Shown here one piece after another: positions 44,861 to 59,228 of a stretch of DNA of 64,000 nt. A program made the translations under genes and the position numbers. Below the pieces are notes generated by a model, which saw only the letters and a list, made by a program, of their open reading frames with translations, ran no database searches and was not told the DNA's origin. Each line of letters opens with the position of its first letter. Position 1 is the first letter of the stretch. The DNA is from Dallia pectoralis (taxonomy: Eukaryota; Chordata; Actinopteri; Esociformes; Umbridae). The stretch spans positions 9,574,615 through 9,638,614 of the forward strand of contig CM055758.1 of assembly GCA_029465975.1 (NCBI GenBank), in the 5' to 3' direction.

Positions 44861-47689
44861 TTTTTTTGGGTAGATGTTACATAGTATATCAAATCGAGGA
44901 AATAGCATATTGTATCTGCGATATTATCGCTTATGAGGTCCCTTTTAAAGTCCAGTCTTAAATTACTTTTCAGGCTTCTATATTATATTCAGGTATTGTA
45001 CGGGCTCTTGTGACTTTGAGTCCTCTCCTGGGGCAAAACAACAAATAAAAGGGAAAAGCAAAGTTAAAGTAATGAACTGAACCTCTCGTGTTCAAGGGCA
45101 GAGGTGTTGCACCCTGGTTTGGTCATTCGAAGGCTGACTAAGGTGCTGGCGTAATGGAGTCACGCAGACACAAATCAAGAACAATGGCTAGCGCTACGCA
45201 GCTAACTGTGCTTTGAAGTCAGGCAGGCGGGCAGACGTCTTAAGGAAAGTGATAAATCGACCTCCTTCACTGGAAAAGAAGTGTGTAGAGAATGTGTGTG
45301 TGTGTGTTTATGTGTGTGCGCATGTGTATATGCATGTGTGTGTAAGTGTGTGTGTGTGTAAGTGTGTGTGTGTGTGTGTGTGTGTGTGCATTGTTGCTCC
45401 TAAACCACCACATATCTAGTGTAAAGTGAAGCTAACACAGAATATAGGAGTAGTAGAGTCTAAAGCAACTCACAAGCTCGGCAATAAAAACAATTGCATT
45501 GTGAAGAGTATTTAAAACAATACCTTCTAAAATGTTTCAACTCAGAGGAAGACAGATTTGGGAACGAGCTACAATAAGGCCGACTTGATGCAACAGGAAT
45601 CAGGGAAAAACTGTCCCTTGAGAAATACTCAACATGAAATCCATATCACAATCCATAACCAACTCTGCAGTCCTGACACACGCATCCTTCTATAGAGAAC
45701 CAGTCACTGGAGTGGGTGAGTGTGGGCAAACTATTAATGGTACTGTATGCATGGGCACACAGATGACTGGATGCATGGGCACACAGATGACTGGGCACTT
45801 CCTTACGGTTCATTTGTGACATTATCGGTCACACAAAAACGAGTGTGAAAACTACGGGCAGGGTTCATCTGGGTCTCTTTCTTCGCGTTCTTTCTCGCCA
45901 ATCCGTTTGGACTGAGAAACAGTGCGCCAACCGGTCCTGAGGCCAAAAAACAAAGTACACAAAATAAAAACGTACATTTAAACGGTTAAAGGAGAATAGT
46001 GCAGAGGAATATCCTCCCGGCTTAGGCTGAGGAAGAGGAAAGGGAGCTGTGTATTCAGAATGCTAATCAGACACCAGATGCTACAGTTGACTGTGTGCTA
46101 CATATTCATAGTTAGTTCCTGAAAGGGAAAAGCCACTCATGCACATTAAGAGCAGTGTGATGTGACGGGTGTCTTTTAGTTGTATCCACTTGAATGCAGG
46201 ACAGGGGGTTTTAGAGGGACCTCCTAGTTTTAATCTGTAAACTGTAAGAAGGTTCCGGTTTTTACGAGTCAATTAAACATGACTCCTGTTGTAATGCAAT
46301 TCCATGTCCTTAATTCCCCAAATAAGAGCAGATCGGCCATTTGTGGAACATCTTTATGTACACTGACCTCATTGAATACGAGCCAATAATGAGCTCCGGT
46401 CTTCCCTCGTGTTGAGAAGAGTTTCAGAGTGCCGGAGACGCGTCCCACTTCCCGTTAAGCTCCGGTTAAAAAGCCCGTGACATGAATAAAACACGACGTC
46501 GGCTGCCAAACCAAATTTGGACTGACGCTGAAGCTATCTTTGTCATCGGCCCGAGCCAGAAGAAGTCATTTCCTCCGTAGACAGACAAAGTCACGCGGGA
46601 GAAAAGCAATATTGATGATAAATAGCGAGGCGTCACGATGAGGAGCGCGTAGCACCACCGGTGTGATTCAGAACCACGGCCGGGCTATCGACCCCATCGT
46701 TATGCGTGACTGAACGCGGTCACAGTCCGACCATGACGTCGTCCGAGGTTCCTACATGGCTAGTTTATTCCTGACGATGTGTCACTGGCGACATCAAGAG
46801 GATCCCACGGGACCAATCTGACAACCCAGAGAAACGGGGACACAACGGGGACACAGAGGACCCAGGTTTTGATTGATTTCGTCGACCCTTATCTTGCTTT
46901 TTCCAATAACTAACAATAATAACAATGAAAGTGCCAGTTTCCCATGTAGATGTTCTCCAGATCACTGCCAGGACTAGTTGATGGATCTGTTGCATTGATA
47001 TATGGCTCCAGTCTGCATAGTGACAGAATACAGACTCCGTACTCCACAGCCAGACAGGCTAATTAATAATATTTGCTATTCGATTCAGTATAGTGAACGC
47101 CAAGCGATACATGCATCGTCTCCGTGACCGGGGCGAAGACATCCGACACACGTCTGACATTCAAATACTTGATATTTTTTTGCCAAAACGATCCCATGAC
47201 CTCGTGTCACATCTGGGGCAATTCGTCTGCTGCGTTAAGAAAACACAGTGCTTTTTAACACTGACAAATTGCAGCAGACCGTTCTACTTTGTAACCACCG
47301 CATGTAACGTGGTACAATATGTCCGTGTTGACACGGTCGTGTAGAAGGCGCATGTTTTTACCTCAGCTGACCATGTGGACATCATAATAACTCTAATAGT
47401 GGCGTGGCGGAACGGCAGAGACCCGGAAGGAATCGGCGACCCGCGTACATTAACATTAGAAACACACGAGAGCAACGGCAGAGGAGGCGGCACTGCATCG
47501 GACCAACGTGGTCATCTGTGCCACGACTGCAAATGGTTTAACGAGAGCTGGGGGACACTTAAGGACAATTCCTAATGTAGAGAACTAAAACTGTGTTGAA
47601 CGGAGCAATGTAGTAGAGCTGGGAGGAGAGAAATAGCAATGTGTCGGCTCACATTGGCCTCATTAACCTATAGCTGGTTATCTACCATC
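44861..47689. other. Unique intron sequence, nothing recognised
   Basis: About 2.8 kb of mostly single-copy-looking sequence. It includes GT-rich tracts (45293-45390), a two-copy GGGCACACAGATGACTGG repeat near 45755-45795, and a GC-richer part near 46430-46760. No exon compatible with SFSWAP phase was seen. Confidence 0.6.
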
Positions 47690-48045
47690 TCATCTGAAAA
47701 TACACTGATGAGCCATAACATTATGCCTAGTATGCTGATAGTCTTTCACATGCCACCGAAACAGTGCCAACAAGCTGACTCTACAAGGACTACAAGACCT
47801 ATGAATGTGTCCAGTGGTATGTGGCACTAAAACAGTGCCAACAAGCTGACTCTACAAGGACTACAAGACCCCTGAATGTGTCCGGTGGTATGTGGCACTA
47901 AAACATTTGCAGCAGATCATTTAAGTCCAGTATGTTGTGAGGTGAAGCCGCTGTGGATTATATTTGTTGATCCAGCACACCTCACAGATGCTTAAATCAG
48001 ATTGGGATGTGGGAATTTGGGGCCAGGGCAACACAGGGCAACACA
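47690..48045 (-). pseudogene. Degenerate Tc1-like element end
   Basis: The left side carries TGATGAGCCATAACATTATG, a terminal-repeat type I recognise from a fish Tc1-like family. Minus-strand sequence to the right resembles the decayed transposase C-terminus (spaced residues around HNILDLNDLLQM). A stretch of about 66 bases is duplicated in tandem (47754-47830 and 47828-47904). No full frame remains. Confidence 0.6.
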
Positions 48046-48250
48046 ACTCTTCATCATGTTCCTCAAACCCTTCCTAAAAAATGTGTGCAGTGTAGCAGAG
48101 AACATTTACTGCCATAAGAGGCAACAGCCATTAGGGAATAGCATTACCATGACAGGGCGTACCTAGTCTGCAAGAATGTTTAGGTAAGTGTCAAATTGAA
48201 ATCCAAATGAATGCCCAGACCCAGGGTTCCCCAGTAGAACATTACCCAGA
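48046..48250. other. Short unique spacer
   Basis: Nothing recognised between the Tc1-like remnant and the 16-bp array. Confidence 0.6.
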
Positions 48251-48252
48251 GC

Positions 48253-51200
48253 CTAAAACATAACGGCTAGAATACAAAACAGCCAGGATACATAACAGCC
48301 AGAATACAAAACAGCCAGGATACATAACAGCCAGAATACATAACGGCCAGAATACATAACGGCCAGAATACATAACAGCCAGAATACATAACAGCCAGAA
48401 TACATAACGGCCAGAATACATAACAGCAAGAATACATAACAGCCAGGATACATAACGGCCAGAATACATAACGGCCAGAATACATAACGGCCAGAATACA
48501 TAACGGCCAGAATACATAACGGCCAGAATACATAACAGCCAGAATACATAACAGCCAGAATACATAACGGCCAGGATACATAACGGCCAGGATACATAAC
48601 GGCCAGAATACATAACGGCCAGAATACATAACGGCCAGAATACATAACGGCCAGAATACATAACGGCCAGAATACATAACGGCCAGAATACATAACGGCC
48701 AGGATACATAACGGCCAGGATACATAACGGCCAGAATACCATAACGGCCAGAATACATAACAGCCAGGATACATAACGGCCAGGAACATACATAACGGCC
48801 AGAATACATAACGGCCAGAATACATAACGGCCAGAATACATAACGGCCAGAATACATAACGGCCAGAATACATAACGGCCAGAATACATAACGGCCAGAA
48901 TACATAACGGCCAGAATACATAACGGCCAGAATACATAACGGCCAGGATACATAACGGCCAGGATACATAACGGCCAGAATACATAACGGCCAGAATACA
49001 TAACGGCCAGGATACATAACGGCCAGGATACATAACGGCCAGGATACATAACGGCCAGGATACATAACGGCCAGATACAGGATACATAACGGCCAGGATA
49101 CATAACGGCCAGGATACATAACGGCCAGGATACATAACGGCCAGGATACATAACGGCCAGGATACATAACGGCCAGGATACATAACGGCCAGGATACATA
49201 ACGGCCAGGATACATAACGGCCAGGATACATAACGGCCAGGATACATAACGGCCAGGATACATAACGGCCAGGATACATAACGGCCAGGATACATAACGG
49301 CCAGGATACATAACGGCCAGGATACATAACGGCCAGGATACATAACGGCCAGGATACATAACGGCCAGGATACATAACGGCCAGAATACATAACGGCCAG
49401 AATACATAACGGCCAGAATACATAACGGCCAGAATACATAACGGCCAGAATACATAACGCCAGAATACATAACGGCCAGAATACATAACGGCCAGAATAC
49501 ATAACGGCCAGAATACATAACGGCCAGGATACATAACGGCCAGGATACATAACGGCCAGGATACATAACGGCCAGAATACATAACGGCCAGGATACATAA
49601 CGGCCAGGATACATAACGGCCAGGATACATAACGGCCAGGATACATAACGGCCAGGATACATAACGGCCAGGATACATAACAGCCAGAATACATAACAGC
49701 CAGAATACATAACGGCCAGAATACATAACGGCCAGAATACATAACGGCCAGAATACATAACGGCCAGAATACATAACAGCCAGAATACATAACAGCCAGA
49801 ATACATAACAGCCAGGATACATAACAGCCAGGATACATAACAGCCAGGATACATAACGGCCAGAATACATAACAGCCAGGATACATAACGGCCAGAATAC
49901 ATAACGGCCAGGATACATAACGGCCAGAATACATAACGGCCAGAATACATAACGGCCAGAATACATAACGGCCAGGATACATAACGGCCAGGATACATAA
50001 CGGCCAGGATACATAACGGCCAGGATACATAACGGCCAGGATACATAACGGCCAGGATACATAACGGCCAGGATACATAACGGCCAGGATACATAACGGC
50101 CAGGATACATAACGGCCAGGATACATAACGGCCAGGATACATAACGGCCAGGATACATAACGGCCAGGATACATAACGGCCAGGATACATAACGGCCAGG
50201 ATACATAACGGCCAGGATACATAACGGCCAGAATACATAACGGCCAGAATACATAACGGCCAGAATACATAACGGCCAGAATACATAACGGCCAGAATAC
50301 ATAACGGCCAGAATACATAACGGCCAGAATACATAACGGCCAGGATACATAACAGCCAGAATACATAACAGCCAGAATACATAACAGCCAGAATACATAA
50401 CAGCCAGGATACATAACAGCCAGGATACATAACGGCCAGGATACATAACGGCCAGGATACATAACGGCCAGGATACATAACAGCCAGAATACATAACAGC
50501 CAGGATACATAACGGCCAGAATACATAACAGCCAGGATACATAACGGCCAGAATACATAACGGCCAGAATACATAACGGCCAGAATACATAACGGCCAGA
50601 ATACATAACAGCCAGAATACATAACGGCCAGAATACATAACAGCCAGGATACATAACGGCCAGGATACATAACAGCCAGAATACATAACAGCCAGGATAC
50701 ATAACGGCCAGAATACATAACAGCCAGAATACATAACAGCCAGAATACATAACAGCCAGAATACATAACGGCCAGAATACATAACAGCCAGGATACATAA
50801 CAGCCAGGATACATAACAGCCAGGATACATAACAGCCAGAATACATAACGGCCAGAATACATAACGGCCAGAATACATAACAGCCAGAATACATAATAGC
50901 CAGAATACATAACGGCCAGGATACATAACGGCCAGGATACATAACGGCCAGAATACATAACAGCCAGAATACATAACAGCCAGGATACATAACAGCCAAA
51001 ATACATAACAGCCAGGATACATAACGGCCAGGATACATAACAGCCAGGATACATAACAGCCAGGATACATAACGGCCAGGATACATAACGGCCAGAATAC
51101 ATAACAGCCAGAATACATAACAGCCAGAATACATAACAGCCAGGATACATAACAGCCAGGATACATAACAGCCAGGATACATAACAGCCAGAATACATAA

Positions 51201-51272
51201 CAGCCAGAATACATAACGGCCAGAATACATAACGGCCAGAATACATAACGGCCAGAATACATAACGGCCAGA
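48253..51272. repeat. Giant minisatellite, 16-bp unit, about 188 copies
   Basis: The unit GGCCAGAATACATAAC has two main variable positions (GGCC/AGCC and AGAATA/AGGATA), giving four unit types. Long runs of a single type fill 49080-49380 and 49980-50215; mixed types dominate the flanks. Single-base indels occur near 48737, 48783, 49074 and 49458. Because all three minus frames of the unit lack stops, three frames of about 1000 codons exist (CILAVMYSGRYVFWPL); none is a gene. Confidence 0.98.
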
Positions 51273-53040
51273 ATATAATTCTGCATTAACAGTCCAAATA
51301 TCACAATGTGACCTGTCATACAGATGTCAGATAAATGTCAAACGGAGGGTGGAGCTGAGTGCTGAGTGACAATATGGGTTCAAATGCTCTCTGAAAATGA
51401 GAGACGACTGGTTTCTCTTCAACTATACCATTCACTGTCCTCTGTCTGAACTTGCATTGCATTTGCAACATCCGGCTCACAGACAACACAATCAGAAGCC
51501 TAGGGTGAATCTCATAACACGCTTAGTATCAGAGATATGTGTGTCATTATGGCGGTGTTGGTTTGGAATGAGAGGAGCATCACATAGGCACTTGAACCAG
51601 CATATCCTTTACAGTAGTAACGGATAAACGGTCTGCTTTAGAATGAGATGGGCTCACGCCTGATGTCCTGACGCGATCTTGTGGTGCTCGGGTGTAATTT
51701 CAGATTGCACAATGGAAACATCATGATAACAACTGTTTAGACATACTATTGTTACATAAAATATGGACAATGAACACAGACGAAGATCCAATCTACCTGA
51801 ATGAGATGTGACCATCATGAGCAAATCTGAATCAAGCACAAGTGTGTGTGTGTGTGTGTGTGTGACTATCTAAGCGGTACTATTCACACACATTCACCCA
51901 TCTTAGGCATGTCCTCAGCAAAAGAGCGCTTTAAAGTGGTATAATAAGCAGAACTGCAGTACATAACCGGGCTAAAGGTACCAGGCATTTAACGGGGAAC
52001 AGCAGGACAACCAGAACCGAACGGAACCATATGATTTGTGTCGACACGGTTCCAGACCCAGCAGGACAACCGGGGACAGGTAGTCAGCGTCTCTGCTCCC
52101 CGGACAGATAAATCATAGACGCCGTCCCCAAATAACAACAGACGGCGCTGACAGAGGCCCGATATCCCCGCAGGAGCTCACAATTTACTTCGTAGCCCCC
52201 CAGACACAGATTCGGTTTACTCTGTTCCGCTCTGTCCTTACACCTTCGAGCCAATCTTCAGCGTTAGAGAAAATACGATGTTTCCGACACATATAGGATC
52301 TCCTTCCCGTGTCGGAACTCTGCCTGTGCTACAGCTGAAGGTAGAAGTGTGATTACCTCAGGGCTGTGTAGGCAGCTGTGACAGGACAGGGAATAGGAGA
52401 TACGCCGAGACAGAGGGACGAGACGCCGGGGAAAGTCAAGCTGCCCGTCTGACATGGAGCAGATAAGACGGAGCGGGGAGCCCTGGAAGCAGAAGCCTTC
52501 AAAACGCCACCAGCTTTAAGCTGAGTAAGGGACGGTTTGGGGTTAGCAATGAGATTAGGGACGCTAATGGAAAGGGTTTCAATTTCCAACCATCCCATCG
52601 TGGTGTCCGGACATGCGAGATGGAATACGGCTCAACACAGATGTCGGCTCAAGCGGGAATCACCTTTTAAACACGATTACATTGAAGAGGTTGATAATCC
52701 CATTTTGTTTAAATCTCAGCATTAGTGAAATTTCCTTGGAGCTGAACCAGACACACACACACACCCATGCATGCATGCATAATCTCAGAACACAGAAGAC
52801 GTTGCATTTCCAATTCAGGCTCCGTAATTTGGTTTCAGTTGAGATCATGTGTTCCCAGTGAAGTGTCCAATTGGCGATGATTCCTGACGTCATTAGAACA
52901 ACTCCCCAGATAGTTAGGATCTGAAACACCGTCATGCTTCTACACACACTGCTCACTCACTACCAACAGGAGTCAGCAGAGATGGCAAAATGATGCGGTT
53001 AGATATCCACCCATCATCACAATCACCCATTTACCCCACA
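51273..53040. other. Unique intron sequence, nothing recognised
   Basis: Single-copy-looking; a GT run at 51842-51864 and a short CATG run near 52768. No exon recognised. Confidence 0.6.
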
Positions 53041-53059
53041 ACCCATGCCGTCCTCCAAG

Positions 53060-53180
53060 CATCCCTCCAGTCACACCCCCATCCCCCTAGTCACACCCCC
53101 CATCCCCTAGTCACACCCCCCATCCCCTAGTCACACCCCCATCCCCTAGTCACACCCCCCATCCCCCTAGTCACCCCCCC
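53060..53180. repeat. Short C-rich tandem repeat, about 19-20-bp unit, 5-6 copies
   Basis: The unit is CCCCTAGTCACACCCCCCAT with variable C-run lengths. Confidence 0.9.
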
Positions 53181-56145
53181 AGAAAGATTGCACACGTTAA
53201 ACAGGAAAAACTATTTCTTCAATGGCTTTGTTTCTGGCTAATTGACAGAGATTTCTCATATGCGTAGAATCAGCTACATCCTCTGCCATCAGAGATGCTG
53301 CTGGATGACAGATAGAATCAACACACGTTTGGTTTTTACAGTAATTAATTACAAACAAGAAAGCTAGTCTTGCAACAGCGTGCCATTTACTTCCCTAAAT
53401 ACAGATATTTAGCATGCAACATTTCAAACAGCATGACAGACAGAAGGTTCAATAGAGATTTAACAGACAGGCTGTCAATACGATTAAACAAAGAGCCTGT
53501 CAATTGTGATTTCATGTGCAATCACAGGCCATTGGAAAGCAGTTTGTTTTCCCTCCACTAACTCCAGTCTACATTGCAACATCCAATATGACATTCGTCA
53601 CACAAAACACAAGTTTGCCAAACAAATGCATTTTGAAATATTTGTGCTACAAAGACAGCCGTATTAACACAGCTTTGCACTGCTTGTTAAAATCTCGTCA
53701 CATCAAAACGCCAGGCCTTTATCTGAGTTATTCAGAATTATGAGACAGAATACATCGGCTACATCTACATTACTCTGCTGCCCTGTCAGTACATTATACT
53801 TCAGAGGTCACCGAACTAGTTTACACAATGTAGTAGATTTATGTTTGTGAAATTAGATCAAATCAACATAATATCTGCCACTTTTCATGGCTGGCAAACA
53901 AAAGAAAATTGAACTCTTTGATATGGTGATTCTGCTGAAGGAAGAGCTAGTCCGCATCAAAGCAGAATTAGCACACAAATGGTCTTTATTTTGTGCGAGT
54001 GAATGTGCTTCTCATATCACAGAGACGGTCAGAGCACGGCTGCCCAATCAGCATGTGTGTTGCTATTCTCTGTTGGTTTTCTAGTTTACTTCAGCTATTG
54101 GAAAGTTACCAATTCCAATAACAGCAAAAGAAATGGGTAGCCTACATTTCAAACTGTCATTTAAACAGGTAAAAATCCTCTTAAAGACGGCGTGTTTTTC
54201 TGAAAGTATTGAGCATTCAAAAATAATAGACAATTGCTTATTTCGTATGGTGTAACAGAACGGATACAACAATACAAAATAAGCCTCAATAGCTAAGTAG
54301 ATTGATGCAATGTAAGTCTGCAGTAAACGCCAAACCATAAATCAAATCTGGCTACCATTAAAAAGGTTATAGTGGGTGTCTCGTCCATGTTCCCTGTAAA
54401 CTGACTCACTGACAGTAGCACAGAATTCACCAGAAGTTTCCACCACAAGACCAGACATTTGCCCAGGTGCAAAGACTTCTAATGGAAAATTGGCCGCATC
54501 AATTCCGTTAAAAAGATAGTTGGTGCAAAAGAGGTCAGGCAAAATGATGTAGTACGTGATCTTGATCGTTAAGTTTGACAAAAAGGCTGTGGACACAACT
54601 TCTCTATCCGTACCCAGATCTTTTAAATTTTGAATAAAATGCTGTATTTTTATTGTAATGTTATCAGCTCAAGCGTTTGGTACTGTCAGGTCTACAAATA
54701 AACCACAAAGCACTTGGCAAGCAAATGTGTATTTAAATTGTCTCCTGGTTGTGTTACTGATAAACCTTGGTATCTTTTCTTTAGAATGTCTTTAAGTACT
54801 TAGGTCTCCCTTCCACCTGAGCCCATTAGAAATAACCATAATAGCCAACCAACATCATTTTAATCATAATAGATGTCAACCATGCAAGTAAATGCTTATT
54901 AAGGATGACCCCTGTGTTAACTGACTTTCAAGTAGCTTTTAACAATGAATACTTATGTTTCAAAATGGGTCTTTGTGAGCGCTAGAAAAATTAAGCAAGA
55001 GTTGTTTATTTAAAGGCAGTTTGTTCTTAAATAAATCAAGGCTGCACGGCAAACTTCTTTTCATGGCCCAATGGTTAGTTCACAGGCTTAGGTCTGCTAT
55101 AAGATAACCAAGATTGTCTTATTAAAATCAGATAGAAGGGAGAGAAAGTGAGAGGAAAAATGTGTGTGTTAGACTAAATATATGTTTTACCAATTTGGTC
55201 ATGACCCTGAATGAATAATAAAGATCTTGGCGGTGCCTACATGGTTTTGTAACCATATTCCTGTTGAGACAATTTAAGTTGAAAAAACTGTTTATTTGTG
55301 GCAAATTGGGCTATTCAACTTGAGAAATTAACTGAAAGTGTTGCATCAATTAGAACATGAATTACACTACTAAAGATCCTGATAGTCATGAACAAAATGA
55401 ACATGCCATTAGTTTTTTCTTCTACCTCTTGACTAACAGCGGATCAGAAGAATGCCTCTGGCTGTGTTGCTTTGTAGCCGTTAACGACTCTAATGACAGT
55501 CTTCTGTTAGATGGACAGGCTTTCCAACAGACCATTTTAATTAAATGATAATTACACACATATTGGCATACCTGGATGATATTATGACAAGTTCTGAAAA
55601 ATATCATGGTGATTTGTTCAGCAAACTCTGCAAGCAGGTATGTACAACCAAAGAGAAACATGTCATTTGATTTTTTGCCAGACCAAAAAAACAGACTTTT
55701 TAAGCAGCGTTGCCGACACGGCATGTCATTTTTTTCTACTTAATCCTTCAGTGCTAAAGACTGAAATAATCAATGCAAACCCCATCAAACCTTCTGTCAT
55801 ACCGAATTTGAATATTGCTTTCGACTTCAGTTAACTCGACACAAAACATATACCTTATTTGAAGTTCTAAGTGAGAAACGAATGGTGCAAGAACACAAAA
55901 ATAGCCTTTTCCAGTTTCACTGCTAGGTTTAACGCAAATTATGACAATAATGTTTAACGTGTAAGAAATAGTTTTCTGTCCAATCAGAGAGAAGAAGGGT
56001 CTGGTTTAAACAACACATCACATTTACCAGGGAAATCAATGTTTTTTACAATTCTACTTTTATAATTTTAGTTTTATAAGTCAAGATTGAAAATATCTTT
56101 TTATTGCATTTCCAGGTTTGTATTTTCCTAAACATCTTACGAAAT
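53181..56145. other. Unique AT-rich intron sequence, nothing recognised
   Basis: About 3 kb, the longest repeat-free stretch in the window. Open frames at 53887-54084 (+) and 54342-54596 (-) were read and not supported as genes. Confidence 0.6.
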
Positions 56146-56636
56146 AGGAACAATGCAGTAAATGTGTAAATGTGTTGCATGAGAATAGGAACAATACAGT
56201 CTATGTGTAAATGTGTTGCATGAGAATAGGAACAATACAGTCTGTGTGTAAATGTGTTGCATGAGAATAGGAACAATACAGTCTATGTGTAAATGTGTTG
56301 CATGAGAATAGGAACAATACAGTCTGTGTGTAAATGTGTTGCATGAGAATAGGAACAATACAGTCTGTGTGTAAATGTGTTGCATGAGAATAGGAACAAT
56401 ACAGTCTATGTGTAAATGTGTTGCATGAGAATAGGAACAATACAGTCTGTGTGCAAATGTGTTGCATGAGAATAGGAACAATACAGTCTATGTGCAAATG
56501 TGTTGCATGAGAATAGGAACAATACAGTCTATGTGTAAATGTGTTGCATGAGAATAGGAACAATACAGTCTGTGTGCAAATGTGTTGCATGAGAATAGGA
56601 ACAATACAGTCTGTGTGCAAATGTGTTGCATGAGAA
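56146..56636. repeat. Minisatellite, 41-bp unit, about 12 copies
   Basis: The unit is TGTGTAAATGTGTTGCATGA then GAATAGGAACAATACAGTCTA. CTATGTGT/CTGTGTGT and GTAAAT/GCAAAT variants are interspersed. Since 41 is not a multiple of three, the three minus frames are shifted copies of one peptide set. Confidence 0.96.
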
Positions 56637-56999
56637 CATTGTACTTTCCAATCTGTACAGACCAATTTGTTGCAACTTTTTCAGCTGTTCACAGAGTTGC
56701 CATGGTCACTAATATTTTATTGACGCCATAAGCCATATTGATGACTACAATAAATTACAGTTTTGTCTAAATGACACTGTCAAGGTTAGAAATACAGCAA
56801 CATGGCTAAACATCTATGCAGTCAACATCATATTTTCAAAGGTACTTTAATAAATTATTGTTGGTTGGCATTGTGTTATTTTTTAAATTTGCTTAAAAAT
56901 ATCTACCAACATAAAAACAATGTCACCTTAAAATAACTGATTCAGTTTAAAAAACATACGTGACATAACAACATGTTTAAAATTCCAATGTCAAAATGA

Positions 57000-57035
<36 letters not shown>

Positions 57036-57477
57036 TATAAGAAAATGTTCCAAAAATGTATCAAATGGCACAACTTCGAATTTTGTGGCAGAATATTTTA
57101 AAAAGCACGCCAGTGAGCGACTAAAGAACGTACCCCAGAGGGTAGCATCCATCCTAACAAAATGGGATCACTTAGAGAGGGAAAAGACACGCACACACAC
57201 GGAGCTGGGAGTGAAAACTAAACTAATAGATACTGGCCTCTTCTAACCAAAGATAGTGTCCTTGTGGGACAAGCAACACAACATTCATGTAGATTTGTAA
57301 TATGCATTAACCAGCAATAACAGTGCCAGCTCCCTTTTAGTTCCCTTCACTCCCATTTAAAAGCATTGTTGTTCAGGCAACATTTCAGCCCATTTTCTGA
57401 CAAAGCATTATAATTGACTAAATCAGATGGTAGGTCATCAAATGATCCTTAAACCAACAAACTAAATCATAACATCC
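56637..57477. other. Unique AT-rich spacer with an AT dinucleotide run
   Basis: (AT)n at 57002-57031; otherwise nothing recognised. Confidence 0.7.
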
Positions 57478-59228
57478 AAGAACCACCACACTAAAGCATA
57501 TATAAACCATCACACTACAGCATCTATAAACCATCACACTACAGCATCTCTAAACCATCCCAATACAGCATCTCTAAACCATCACACTACAGCATCTCTA
57601 AACCATCACACTACAGCATCTATAAACCACCACAATACAGCATCTATAAACCATCACACTACAGCAGCTATAAACCACCACACTACAGCATCTCTAAACC
57701 ATCACACTACAGCAGCTATAAACCATCACACTACAGCATCTCTAAACCATCACACTACAGCAGCTATAAACCATCACACTACAGCGTCTATAAACCATCA
57801 CACTACTGCAGCTATAAACCATCACACTACAGCATCTCTAAACCATCACACTACAGCGTCTATAAACCATCACACTACAGCAGCTATAAACCATCACACT
57901 ACAGCATCTATAAACCATCACACTACAGCATCTATAAACCATCTCACTACAGCATCTATAAACCATCACACTACAGCATCTATAAACCATCACACTACAG
58001 CATCTCTAAACCATCACACTACAGCATCTATAAACCATCACACTACAGCATCTATAAACCATCACACTACAGCATCTATAAACCATCACACTACAGCACT
58101 AAACCATCACACTACAGCAGCTATAAACCATCACACTACAGCATCTATAAACCATCACACTACAGCATCTATAAACCATCACACTACAGCATCTATAAAC
58201 CATCACACTACAGCATCTATAAACCATCACACTACAGCATCTATAAACCATCACACTACAGCATCTATAAACCATCACACTACAGCATCTATAAACCATC
58301 ACACTACAGCGTCTATAAACCATCACACTACAGCATCTATAAACCATCACACTACAGCATCTATAAACCATCACACTACAGCATCTATAAACCATCACAC
58401 TACAGCATCTATAAACCATCACACTACAGCATCTATAAACCATCACACTACAGCATCTATAAACCATCACACTACAGCATCTATAAACCATCACACTACA
58501 GCATCTATAAACCATCACACTACAGCATCTATAAACCATCACACTACAGCATCTATAAACCATCACACTACAGCATCTATAAACCATCACACTACAGCAT
58601 CTATAAACCATCACACTACAGCATCTATAAACCATCACACTACAGCATCTATAAACCATCACACTACAGCGTCTATAAACCATCACACTACAGCATCTAT
58701 AAACCATCACACTACAGCATCTATAAACCATCACACTACAGCATCTATAAACCATCATAAACACTACAGCATCTATAAACCATCACACTAGCATCTATAA
58801 ACCATCACACTACAGCATCTATAAACCATCACACTACAGCATCTATAAACCATCACACTACAGCATCTATAAACCATCACACTACAGCATCTATAAACCA
58901 TCACACTACAGCATCTATAAACCATCACACTACAGCATCTATAAACCATCACACTACAGCATCTATAAACCATCACACTACAGCATCTATAAACCATCAC
59001 ACTACAGCATCTATAAACCATCACACTACAGCATCTATAAACCATCACACTACAGCATCTATAAACCATCACACTACAGCATCTATAAACAATCACACTA
59101 CAGCGTCTATAAACCATCACACTACAGCGTCTATAAACCATCACACTACAGCATCTATAAACCATCACACTACAGCATCTATAAACAATCACACTACAGC
59201 GTCTATAAACCATCACACTACAGCATCC
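57478..59228. repeat. Minisatellite, 24-bp unit, about 72 copies, each with TATAAA
   Basis: The unit is CTATAAACCATCACACTACA then GCAT. The left third mixes CATCTA, CATCTC and CAGCTA variants; the right two thirds are nearly uniform, with a few CGTCTA units and a disrupted unit near 58758-58790. Two minus-strand frames of repeated MVYRCCSV are artefacts. Confidence 0.97.

Noticed and set aside
48242..51319. Three overlapping minus-strand frames of about 1000 codons
   Set aside because: They are translations of the 16-bp tandem repeat in all three frames; no domain, no codon bias, and the same frames would be open for any copy number.
53887..54084. 65-codon plus frame starting MAGKQKKIELFDMV
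   Set aside because: Looks like a short helical protein but has no homology that I recognise, no splice context and AT-rich surroundings without promoter signals.
54342..54596. 84-codon minus frame with fairly protein-like composition, preceded by TCCACAG
   Set aside because: No recognised domain, phases do not fit a bridging SFSWAP exon, and no similarity to SFSWAP; chance frames of this length are expected in 64 kb.
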